Positions 53,801-63,440 of a stretch of 64,000 bases of DNA are shown one piece after another. The notes under the pieces were generated by a model. It saw only the letters and a list, made by a program, of their open reading frames with translations. It was not told where the DNA came from and did no database searches. Origin of the DNA: Tetradesmus obliquus (lineage: Eukaryota; Chlorophyta; Chlorophyceae; Sphaeropleales; Scenedesmaceae); NCBI GenBank assembly GCA_030272155.1, contig CP126200.1, positions 1,178,001-1,242,000 of the forward strand. Direction: 5' to 3'. A program made the translations under genes and the position numbers. How positions within the stretch are numbered: the stretch's first letter is position 1; every line of letters starts with the position of its first letter.

Positions 53801-56043
53801 TGCAGCGCCGCCAGCCGCTTGCCCCACTCATTGCTGCCCGGCCCAGCCACCAGGTGCTCCAGCACAGCCAGGCGAGCCAGCGCCTGCTTGATCTTCTGCA
53901 GCTGCTCAAACTCATTCACCAGCTGCGCCACGAGCCCCAACACCTGCTGCTCGTGTGTGGCTGCTGCTGCTGCAGAGTCGGCGCCGTCGGGCGCTGCTGC
54001 TGCGGCGCGCTCCTTGACCAGCATGGACTGCATGACCTGCAGCAGCAGCAGAATAGCATACAGCATCAAGCCTGAGCACAGCAACATGACGCAGCACGTT
54101 TAAACAAGCAGCGACGAGAAGCTGCGTCGGCTAATCTCACAACCCGGCACACCCTACACGTGGTCAGAAGCTGCTCAAAGGTTTATTTATCGATATCTGC
54201 GCTTGCTGCTGTGCCGAGCGCCAAACAGACGTGATGCATGCTTAAGCAGCACGGCCGAGCCCTGGCGCACTACTGACAGGTTGTTGCACCCATCCTGCAT
54301 GCGCAGGCTTCCCTCCACCGCCCTGCACCCCAGCTGCCTCCTGCAGCTTCCTGCAAGCTGCCTGCAAGCTTCATGCAAGTTCCTGCAATTTCCTGCAAAG
54401 CGGCGTGCTCACCTGCAGGGACTCTGTCAGGTTGTGCATGCGGCGCAGGCACAGCTGGAACTGGCGCTCCTGCTCCTGCCTCTCCGCCGTGTAAGAGGCA
54501 ACGCTATGGGCCAGCAGTCGCCCACACAGCTGCTCCACCCACACCTGCACGCAGAAAGATGCAAGTGAGATGAGACACCAATTTCCCTGTGATCAGGTAC
54601 TGCATATACACTGTGCCCCTGATACGTACTAGCTGACGTGTTTGTTGAAGGCAGAACAGGCATCGCCGCTGTACATTTCAGCTATACCATTAAGAGATGT
54701 ACGAGTGGTGCATCGAACCGCCCCACCGGTCTTGCCTCCTCACTGCCCAGGCGCACCACTCACTGTATGCAGAAGTCGATCATAATCATCATATTGCTCC
54801 TTACTGCAAACCCTCTCACCAGGCGCACCTTATCGCTGAGCACCTCTTCACTGCCCCGGCGCATCACGTCGGGGCAGCACAGCACACTCCCGCCACCCAT
54901 TGCAAAACATACAAGATCAGTTGCTGCACACACACCCTCACCTGTCTTGCCTCTTCACTCAGTGCCTCCTCACTGCCCAGGCGCACCACATCTGGCCGGT
55001 ACACGCGCCCGTTGACGTCACGAAACGTGCCCCTGCAATGGCAGCAGCAGCAGCAGCAGCATTGTCAGCCTACGATGCAGCATATCTGTTGCCTGAATTA
55101 TATGCTGCTCGCATGCACAGTAGATTGCTTGCGCAATAACGTACGCGCGCCTGCCCGCCCGCTCGCCTGCCCGCATGCACACACAAATTCAGAATATTCA
55201 CTTCCCATCCATAACATGCAATACACTACAAAGTTGTGGTGGGTTGGATGATTAAACAACTCCAGCACTCACCGCAGGATGCGTTCTAGCAGCTCGTCAA
55301 TAGCGGCGTTGCTGGGCGCGCACACCAGGATGCGCGGGCGCGGCGCCAGCCGGCCAGAGAAGCCGTCAGACGTCATCTCGGCGTCTGCAGCACCAGGTGT
55401 GCACCAGCAGAGCAGCAGCAGCAGCGGCAGCAGCAGCGAACAGTCAGTTGAAGGTTGATGTGTTGGTCGCCGCGAGTTATATTGAAATACACGCAGCGAG
55501 GACGCGGAACCTATTCTTGCCATACCACGGATTGGCACAGCAGCAATGCCTACATGCTGTCCATCATAAATGCACAGCCAGCATAACAATCATGTACGGC
55601 CACGCACGTACAAGTGGCATGCAACTGCCGCCGCAGGACCCGCCTAGCTTGGCGCCACGCTCCGCCAGCTCCCTCACCGGAGCATCAAGCGACACAAAGA
55701 AGCGCTGAACTGCGTGAGGTGCCTAGAAGCACCGCCAGTGCAGCAAGGCATGAACAGCCACACACGCAAATGCTCAGCGCCAACTTGCACCCAGCAGAGA
55801 GACAAAGTCTCACGCAACAGAGAGAACCAAAGACAAACAACAATGCACGCGACACAGAGGATGGCGCATGCTTGCTCACCCAGCTTTGCGCCGCGCTCCG
55901 CCAGCTCCCTCACTGCTGCATCCAGCGACAAAAAGAAGCGCTGGAACTGCGTGAGGTGCCACGCATTGAGCACGCCCAGCACCGTGTGTGTCTTGCCAGT
56001 GCCCGGAGGCCCTTGGATCAGCGTGAAGGGCACATACGGCTGG

Positions 56044-56075
<32 letters not shown>

Positions 56076-58233
56076 AGGATCAACTTCCTGCTGGTCATGC
56101 ATCTGCTGATCTTCATCTAGCTCATCTTGCTGCTCAGGCGTCGAACCTCGTTGCTGCTGTTGCTGCTGCTGCACTAGGTGTGCTGCTGCGCAGGTGATGG
56201 CATGGATCTGCGGGCCATCGAAGTGTTCTGTGAGGTAGCTCCGAAACGCGCTGCTGCCAACCTCGGACGGCAGCTCCTTCGCTGCTGCTGCTGCTGCTGC
56301 TGGGTCTGGCTGCTGCTGTGCTGCTTCAGTGCTGGCACTGCTGCGGCTGGCGCGTGTGCTGTTGTCATCACTCTTTTGCTTGCTGGGGTTCAAAATAAAG
56401 TCCAGCAGTGGTGGGTGCACAGCGCGCAGGCGCTCCAGTGTGCGGAACTCACGCACTGAGGTGACGATGGAGCCTGATGGGGTGAGCCGCCAGCTGCCGA
56501 GTGGGTGGTCCATCCACTGCTGCATCTGCTGCAGCACCTGCGGCAGGCAGCAGAAGAAAGTAAACAATCATTTGACCAGGGGTGAGGCAGGCTGACAAAG
56601 GTGCACCGAGGTGACAATGGATTTTGCTGGGGTGAGCCACCAGCTCCCGACTGGCCAGTTCATCTACTGCTGCATCTGCTGCAGCACCTGCGGCAGACAG
56701 ATGGTTGGCGCGCAATGGCAAGCGCGACAACGTCGCTGCAAAGGCGCGTAGATCAACTCTTTGTGGGAGTGTCTGGTGCTGTGTGTGCCGCGGTGCAAGC
56801 TATCCGTAGGCTGCTGCCAACTGTGACCTTCAAGTCAGGATACTGTCAGCATCAGCACTGTTAACGACTGCTTTGTTGGGATGCACAAAACATATCCTTG
56901 CTAGGCCTTTCCCGAGCGATGACAAGCCAAAATGCCTCACCTCGCAGCAGGGGCTGCTGGCCTCTGCTGGGTGCTTGCCACAGCACGGCCGCACATGCAC
57001 ATACTACTGGCAACAACTGCATTCATTCAGCCTTCATCACATGATGGTGCAGCGCATCCACTGCGCACATCATTGTGAGCCGTGTTGCTGCAGCAGCAGA
57101 GAAACCCTGCCATCTTACCTTGCAGCATGGGCTGCTGGCCTCTGCTGGGTGCTTGCTGCAGCACGGCCGCACATATGCAAATTAATTTTGCTGCCAAAGA
57201 AAACCCCGGTCACCTCACCTTGCAGCATGGGCTGCTGGCCTCTGCAGGGTGCTTGCCGCAGCACAGCCGCACATATTCAAATTCATTTAGCAGCAGCAGA
57301 AAAGTGCTGTCACCTCACCTAGCAGCACGGGCTGCTGGGCTCGGCAGGGTGCCTGCTGCAGCATGGATACACATAATATAATGCAATGCTGCAGCAGAAA
57401 AGCGCTGTCACCTCACCTTGCAGCACGGGCTGCTGGCCTCTGCGTGATGCCTGCCGCAGCATGGTACACATAATATAACTCATTTGCAGCAGCGGCGAAG
57501 CCCTGTCACCTCACCTTACAACATGGGCTGCTGGCCTCTGCAGGGTGCTTGCCACAGCACGGCCGCACATGCACATACACAGCACCCTGCTCCAGCTCCC
57601 ACCACCGCACCAAGCCAGTCACACGTGCTGCCAGCACTCCACGCTGCTGCTGCTGCTGCTGCCGGGAGCCAGGCGGCGACGTCGCTCGCTGCTCCTCATC
57701 TGCTGCCGCTGCAGCAGCGTCTGCTGAGATGTACAGTGATAGGACCACCACAGAGCAGTCCCTGTCTTGCTGCAGCTGCCGCAGTGCGGCAAGGGCCTCA
57801 GGCGTTGCTGCTGCCAGCCGCACGTTGTGCCACTCGCTGCTGAGAGAGCTGACGCTGCATCACAAATAGCAGCAGGCACGCCAAAGGTTGTTTTGCAGGA
57901 GTAATTGGGGAGGCATATGCGCAACAATAAGGGCCTGACAGGAGAGATACCACTACACAGACCTGCTGTTCACTGGCATGACAAGTGCATCATGTCTAAC
58001 CCCCACGCGCCACTCACATCTGCACCTCCACATCCGCGCCCCTGCCAGCCCTCTCGCTCTCCTCAAAAGCCGCTTTGATGCCCTCTGCTGCCTCCTCCAG
58101 CATCAGCGGCTCAAAGGCAGCCACATACTGCTGCAGGCTGCCAAAGGTGGCTGGCACTGCTGCTGGCAGCGGCGGCTGCAGTGCCTGGCAGGCAGGCTCC
58201 CACAGCCTGCTGCTGACGACTTGCTGCTCCAGC
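48215..58233 (-). CDS. SEN1/UPF1-type superfamily 1 RNA/DNA helicase
   Basis: Sen1-like helicases unwind RNA:DNA hybrids and help terminate transcription. Exons, in gene order: 58233-58018, 57848-57515, 56537-55880, 55384-55273, 55032-54942, 54544-54413, 54036-53800, 52324-52175, 51897-51755, 51404-51299, 50836-48215. Motifs in order: FTLIQGPPGTGKTHTVLG (Walker A), ILVCAPSNAAIDELLERIL (Ia), LVLVDEAAQAAEI (II), VVMVGDPQQLPATLFS (III), VLTVQYRMHPAI (IV), VGVITPYRGQRTLL, ETVDSFQGKQLDIVIL (V) and DTRRMNVAITRARQALYVLG (VI). All catalytic residues are present. The N-terminal part (FGSLQQYVAAFEPLMLEEAA) resembles Sen1-family flanking sequence. The tail is about 440 residues rich in Gln, ending in RGG repeats and MTADNK. 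The first exon is not located. Assignment to SEN1 rather than another UPF1-like branch is likely, not certain. Confidence 0.88.
50880..51216 (-). repeat. decoy copies of the helicase motif IV exon start
   Basis: The exon start CCVQAGCPVNVLTVQYRMHP-like sequence (TGCAGGCCGGCTGCC on the minus strand) is repeated upstream of the real exon at about 50890-50965 and 51010-51095, and weakly at 51150-51216 (MQYGMHSAVH). Each of the first two retains the CAG acceptor. Confidence 0.85.
51626..51712 (-). repeat. decoy copy of the helicase DEAAQ exon end
   Basis: FELVLVDEAAQVAKISALQP and LVYCAK followed by GTAAGT repeat the end of exon 51897-51755 (LVLVDEAAQAAEIAALQP, LVYGAK, GTGAGT). Confidence 0.9.
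52575..53800 (-). repeat. six intronic copies of a helicase exon end
   Basis: The end of exon 54036-53800 (VLEHLVAGPGSNEWGKRLAA, LQ and a GTGCGA donor) recurs downstream at about 53727-53650, 53490-53425, 53280-53190, 53050-52980, 52905-52835 and 52645-52575. Intervals are 140-240 bp. Most copies keep WGKRLAALQ and a GTGAGG, GTGCGA or GTAAGG donor. Confidence 0.9.
54700..54900 (-). repeat. decayed copies of helicase exon 55032-54942
   Basis: The exon end PDVVRLGSEEALSEEARQ is echoed at about 54880-54825 (PDVMRRGSEEVLSDK) and, more weakly, near 54770-54740 before an AGTGAGTGG donor-like sequence. Confidence 0.65.
55620..55720 (-). repeat. copy of the helicase Walker A exon end
   Basis: FFVSLDAPVRELAERGAKLG repeats the end of exon 56537-55880 (FFLSLDAAVRELAERGAKLG) about 240 bp downstream in the intron. 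The base after it is changed, and the donor is not intact. Confidence 0.85.
56600..56700 (-). repeat. stop-containing copy of the Walker A exon start
   Basis: VLQQMQQ, a TAG stop, then MNWPVGSWWLTPAKSIVTSV upstream of the real exon, which reads VLQQMQQWMDHPLGSWRLTP and SGSIVTSV. The CCGCAG acceptor is kept. Confidence 0.9.
56936..57575 (-). repeat. six copies of a helicase exon end with donor
   Basis: The end of exon 57848-57515 (RPCCGKHPAEASSPCCK, then GTGAGG) recurs at about 57465-57410, 57365-57308, 57275-57215, 57170-57115 and 56990-56936. The unit is about 100 bp. Donors stay GTGAGGTGA in nearly all. Confidence 0.92.
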
Positions 58234-58249
58234 CTGCGGCAATATACAT

Positions 58250-59030
58250 GAAAGGATGCAGCAATGGCTTAAGCATTGAGGAATGTGGTTGAAAAGGGCT
58301 GCAGCACTGACATGACTTGCTGCCTCAGCCAACAAATCAGGTGTGAAGTGCACCCCACAGGGTTTCAGGTGTGAAGGCGCAGGTAATCTCCCACAGCCTA
58401 CTGCCAACCATCGTCTGCGCTGTGGAGACTCTCTAAGGAGGGTAAGGTGCAACCTTGGAGTGAGGGGAAGGTGGTGCAGGCATGGTGTACGGCAGAGGGG
58501 TATGGTGGTGATGTGCCTCTGTGCATGTGCTGGTGGGGTCATGCCATAGCAAAGATGGGTCTCAAAGAGCTGGCAATAAGCAAGGGTGCACACAACAGCA
58601 TACAAGGAAAGGGCCCAAGACAGCTCATATGATGCATATGTGGCTGCTGTTGTGGGGTTCAAGCACCCACTAAACAGGTGCGAATATGGATGGATATGGA
58701 TAGGATATGGATAGGATATGAGTAGGATATGCATAGGATATGAATAGGATATGGATAGGATATGGACGTGGATATGGATATGGATATGAGTATGCACACA
58801 CTTGTAGCATGCAGGGGTCGAGTTGCCGTGCCATCCAAACACACAAGACCCAACAGCTACGCCTGCAGCAGCATCCCCACACGTCACCCATTTTGTCACA
58901 CCAACACATGCAGCAGCAGCTGCGTCTGTGTTGGTTGAAGCGCACACTGCACATGCACACACTGTTGGTACACTGTGCAGCTTTAGCGCACAGATAATGT
59001 GCATAAAACCAGCCTTCTAATCATGTGCAG
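58250..59030. other. helicase 5' region and intergenic, start not located
   Basis: A partial copy of the first recognised helicase exon start (GGCAGTAGGCTGTGGGAG on the minus strand) lies near 58390-58425. Further upstream no helicase coding sequence was recognised, so the true first exon may be short or lie in this interval. Confidence 0.4.
58681..58796. repeat. GGATATGGATA minisatellite
   Basis: About ten degenerate units of GGATATGGATA or GGATATGAGTA, mostly 11-12 bp each, shortening to 6-bp GATATG at the right end. Confidence 0.95.
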
Positions 59031-59034
59031 CACA

Positions 59035-59535
59035 TCAGCACACGCAACACGTCATGACGACAGCAGTATTGAAGTGCACCTGCTGTGTGCTTGTGACACT
59101 GCGCAACACACGTACACATGCGAGAACCTTACTCAACTGCTTGGTGCTGCTACAGCGCAATGCATAGAGGCGGCATTGTGGCACATGTTGCACTGCTGCT
59201 TCAATAATTGTGCTGCTTCTATTTCTGATGCACAAAATGCGCAGGGTCTCAGCCCCACCACAAGCACATTGATGAGCCAAGTCACCAGACACTCTTTCTG
59301 CATGTACAGGTATGTGTCTCACAACTGTAGGTGCTGACACCATAGATGCGCAATGCTGTTCATCAGCATCCGTAGCACAGATCAGATGTGCAGCAGTTGA
59401 CAGCTCAACATCAAACAGCCCCAGCTGCAGCAGCAAGACACTAAACATGCAGGCCTGTGCTGCAATTGCTGTAGGCAAAGCAGGGAATGCTGCAGGCAAC
59501 AGCCTGTGCCCAGTCGCCACCACAAAGGCCAATCC
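59035..59535 (-). CDS. possible hydrophobic exon of a small membrane protein
   Basis: After a good acceptor (GGTTGCAG) the minus strand encodes GLAFVVATGHRLLPAAFPAL, PTAIAAQACMFSVLLLQLGL and FDVELSTAAHLICATDAD, with at least two potential membrane spans. It may be a downstream exon of the gene starting at 60102. The rest of the frame is less convincing. No family recognised. Confidence 0.3.
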   Translation of the reverse strand, partial: GLAFVVATGHRLLPAAFPALPTAIAAQACMFSVLLLQLGLFDVELSTAAHLICATDADEQHCASMVSAPTVVRHIPVHAERVSGDLAHQCACGGAETLRILCIRNRSSTIIEAAVQHVPQCRLYALRCSSTKQLSKVLACVRVLRSVTSTQQVHFNTAVVMTCCVC

Positions 59536-59622
59536 TGCAACCAAGCAGACCTCGCACAATCATGCGCATCACGCAACACACACGTGTTGCTTCACCACCA
59601 GCCGTTGCCCGGCCTGCAGGTT

Positions 59623-60102
59623 TCAAACCCAATGCTTGCAGGACAATGCGTGTTGTGCTGTTGCTTGCGCCTTGGCCAGGCAAGAAGCCAGGCAAATCAA
59701 AAGGCCTCGCGGCCAGCAGTAGCGCAGCAAGGCTGCTATCTGCTTATATTGGTGGTAACTTGCATTCAAACCAACGACGCCCAGCACAACAACAGGATTC
59801 AAAACAGTGCCTTTCAACACACAACAGCACACTTGAAAAACATAACATACAACATTCCGTGCAGCTGTATACCTGGATGTGCTGGCAATACCCTCTTTGC
59901 CGCGCCCTGGGCGGGTGCCCCTAGGTGCAGCTGCAGCAGCTGCTAGCCGTGTCGCTGCAGCAGCTACCAGCCCAGCACCAGCAGCTGCTGCAGGCCCTCG
60001 CCGCTGCCTCTGCGCCCTCTGGCCTGTTGGCAGTTGCGAGCCATCCACAAGCATCGCCTGTGTCCTTTCCTGAACGTTCTTCTGCCATGTTGGGTCCGCC
60101 AT
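59623..60102 (-). CDS. hypothetical small protein with hydrophobic C-terminal part
   Basis: An uninterrupted 159-codon frame from ATG at 60102: MADPTWQKNVQERTQAMLVD, an Arg/Ala-rich linker, then LNPVVVLGVVGLNASYHQYK and GLLICLASCLAKAQATA. Charged helix, basic low-complexity linker and hydrophobic tail look like a small organellar or membrane protein. A donor (CCAGGTATAC) inside suggests it may be spliced instead. Function unknown. Confidence 0.4.
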   Translation of the reverse strand: MADPTWQKNVQERTQAMLVDGSQLPTGQRAQRQRRGPAAAAGAGLVAAAATRLAAAAAAPRGTRPGRGKEGIASTSRYTAARNVVCYVFQVCCCVLKGTVLNPVVVLGVVGLNASYHQYKQIAALLRYCWPRGLLICLASCLAKAQATAQHALSCKHWV

Positions 60103-60149
60103 GTTGCAGCAGTGCTGCTCTGCTGGCCAGACCGAGCGCACTCGGCTTT

Positions 60150-60905
60150 AGCCGGGCGATCCGGTATTTAATAGATTGTTCTGTTTCATGTGGTGTCAAG
60201 CATATGTACAGATCGTTTGCTCATTGTGTTTGTGACGATATTTGCTGCCGAAGTTGCGCAAATGCAAGAGCAATCGCGATTCGACAAGGCAAGGTTAAAA
60301 AACACCGAAACTTGCAGCCGTTTATGCTCAAGCCCTGCGCACAGTACGCCGCAGAGTGTGTGCAAGTTGCAGCGGTTGCTGCTGCTGCTCAGCAGCAGTA
60401 CTCTGCGCAGTGCGCTAAGGACAGCAACACATACCAACGTATATGGGGATAAAGCTGCAAACACTTGCAGCGCATATCTAGCAGGGGCTCCCACTTCAAT
60501 GGGTGTCACAACATGCAGAAACACTGCGGTTCTGGAAGTGACAATTGCAAGCACAGGCCCTGAGGGCTCGTTGTTGCGGTGGCGTCCACATTGTGATGGT
60601 ACAGCCCCTTCATGCCCTGACAGATTTCAGCGGCAATCAAACTAGAGGTATCCATCTATTTCAGGGTATGTATGCGCCACACTATTTCTATACAGCTGTG
60701 GCACGCATAGCTGCACAACAGCATTGCTTGAAGGTGCGCAGCTGTGCATGACCAGCGTACTTCGTAACCTGGCTTTGTCTAGAATTCGTCATTTCACAAC
60801 AAACCCAGCAAGGCAAGCCCATGGGTTTGCCCTGGCAGGGCAACCTGCAGGTCAGCAACTTGCAGGTCAGCTGACAATTTCACTTGGAGTCCGTTCTATA
60901 ACTCG
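60150..60905. other. intergenic, no gene recognised
   Basis: Short frames only. It separates the stop of the Fe-S protein gene from the start of the small hypothetical gene; both are on the minus strand. Confidence 0.45.
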
Positions 60906-60907
60906 GT

Positions 60908-62972
60908 TCAAACAATCAGCCACCACAGCTCAGCCGCCACTGCCAGCATCAGCAGCCGCTGCGGCAGCGCCGCCCGCCCCGCGCCCGCACTGCCCACCCC
61001 TTCCTGCAAGCTGGCCACCTTTCCTGCAAGCCCCCAGGACGCCGCCAGGCCCACCATCAGCGTCACACCCTGCGCCGCCGACACCACAGGCTCTGCGGCA
61101 GGACCCATCACCGGTAAGGCTGACAGCCACGCTGCATTTGGGTCTGCACCCAAGGACAGCGCAAGCCGTGGCACTACGAGCCCAAGCTCGGTCAGCAGCA
61201 GCTGCTCGTAATAAGCCAGGTTGCCTGCCCACACAAGGGGCAGCATGGAGTAGGCAAGCTTCAGGAACGGCACACTGCTGCTGCTGCTGCTGCTGCTGGG
61301 GCTGCATGCCGCTAAGCTGCTGCAACCGCCCATGGCCTTCGCAGCACCAACAGCACCACTGCTGCCCGCTGCCTCAGCGGCAGCAGCAGCAGCAGCAGCA
61401 GCTGGTGTGGCCCTGGCAGCCAGCATTGCGTTTGCTGCGTTGGTGCCAAGCCTGCAGGCATGATCCCAGAGCAAGGCAATGGCCCCTGGCGCTGCCAGTA
61501 GAGCCAGCGAGGCTGCAAAATGTGGCCCGGTCTGCTGCAGGATGACGTCCTGCGGCACTCCCAGCTGACCACACAGCTCCGGCAGCCTGTTGATTTGCAA
61601 GCACACATCAAGCAGAAGCACAGGTTGATGCTGTGGCCTGATGGGCGACATCATGTTGTTGATTCAACCATGATTGACACCCCTGTTGATTCAACCTCAT
61701 TGATTCAACACCTCACAAATTTCCGACAATGTTGCTGATGATCAAGCAGCAGCGGCGTCAACACACATGATGGCCGGCCTTGCACACTGTGCACGCCAAA
61801 CACAACAATTGTGCAAGCTCTTGCGATTTTTGCTAGCCGGCATACAGTTTTGACCCAAAAAACTCGAAGCTGCAATCCCTGACTATGTTGACACGTCAGC
61901 ACCAGTAATGACACAGCACTTGAAAGCCAGTACACCACTTGCTGTCATGCGGAAGTAGGGTACACTGCCGAGGAAGGGACACAGCAGGTGATGCAACGGA
62001 CTACCACCCTTGGATGCGGCCATGTTCAGCAGCTCACTTGTGAAGCAGCACTGCGCCTAGCAGCACATACATTAGTGTCAGCTCATGCCAAGCTGCAGAG
62101 TGGTCGCGCAGCAAGTCTGCTGCTGGAGGCCGCAGCCTCCACTGCAACATTACAAGCACAGCAACACCACACAGTGTTATTTGCAGAGCTGTTCTGCATG
62201 TGTGAGCTTGACTGTAAGAATATTGCCACCGTCAGGATCATTGGCATTCCTCATTCAATTGCCAAAGGTTGCCGAAGAAGTCGATCTCACACGTGCACTG
62301 GCGCGAATGTGCATGCAAGCTAGGCACTAACAACACACGTCAGGCGCATGGCAAAGTTGCTGTGGCTTAAGGTGGTAGGGTTACCTCTGAAACCTCAATC
62401 CTAGATTAACATGATGATGATGACGACATGTCAGGCCCATGGCAGCCCGCTGCCTGTTACTAGCATGCAGGACTACAGTTTGAATTGTGTTATAATTAAG
62501 TTATAACACAAACCGGCGCCTCACCTGTGCGCTGCCGGAGGGGCAAGCCCTGAGGCAGTTTGCACACATCACACAGTCCTTGTTGTCCACGTGCCTGCAG
62601 CAGCAGCAGCAGCAGCAGCAGCGGCGGCGGTGAAGATTGCTTGTAATGCTGACACAAAGACACGCCACAGCAGTGTAGCATCACTGCTGGCAAAGCAGAC
62701 AACATCAGGGGCAGCAGGTGACGCCATGTGACAGGCTGCCACAAAGGCGAGGCAGTAAGCTATATGGCCGGCAGTGAGTGAACCAGCAATCGTCGAGCTT
62801 TTAGCGTTGTAGAGAGGTGCCAGATGCTACTGCTTGCACAGCAAGCTCGTGCACTGCAAATCAAGGTGTTTAGTACTCACTTTGCAGGGTAGGTGTTCAT
62901 GGGGCACCCGGGCAGCTGCAGCGCAGCTATGCTGACCTCTGAACCCTCCAGAGGCCCAGCAAGGGTGCAGTA

Positions 62973-63006
<34 letters not shown>

Positions 63007-63396
63007 AGCATGAGTGCGGTTGACAGGGAGTGCCTCTCAGCTGCCATTGATCCGGTGGCTGCTGCCATGCCTGTCACCAGGCGGCCCTGTATGTCGGCAG
63101 AAAAAAACAATCAAACAACATGTGCTAGCAGGCTGTTGGTGTTGCTATCATGCAACACATCAGAGCACGGTTCAGTTTACTAATGTGACCATCAGGAAAT
63201 GCCTGCGCAACAGCCAGTATTCAATGCCTGATGCACTGCTCTGCCCTTTGATACTATCATGTGACATGTTATGTAACACATGTGTCATCTCACCTTGTGG
63301 CAGTGGCGGCTGCACTGGCTGGCTGCACATATGCCAGGCCTGCTGCGGATCTCGGTGCAGCTGAGCTTGGAGAATAGCCCATTCATGCCCTGGGCA

Positions 63397-63440
<44 letters not shown>

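Noticed and set aside
60724-61545. 273-codon plus-strand frame
   Set aside because: Antisense to the terminal exon of the Fe-S membrane protein; Pro/Ala/Cys-rich shadow composition.
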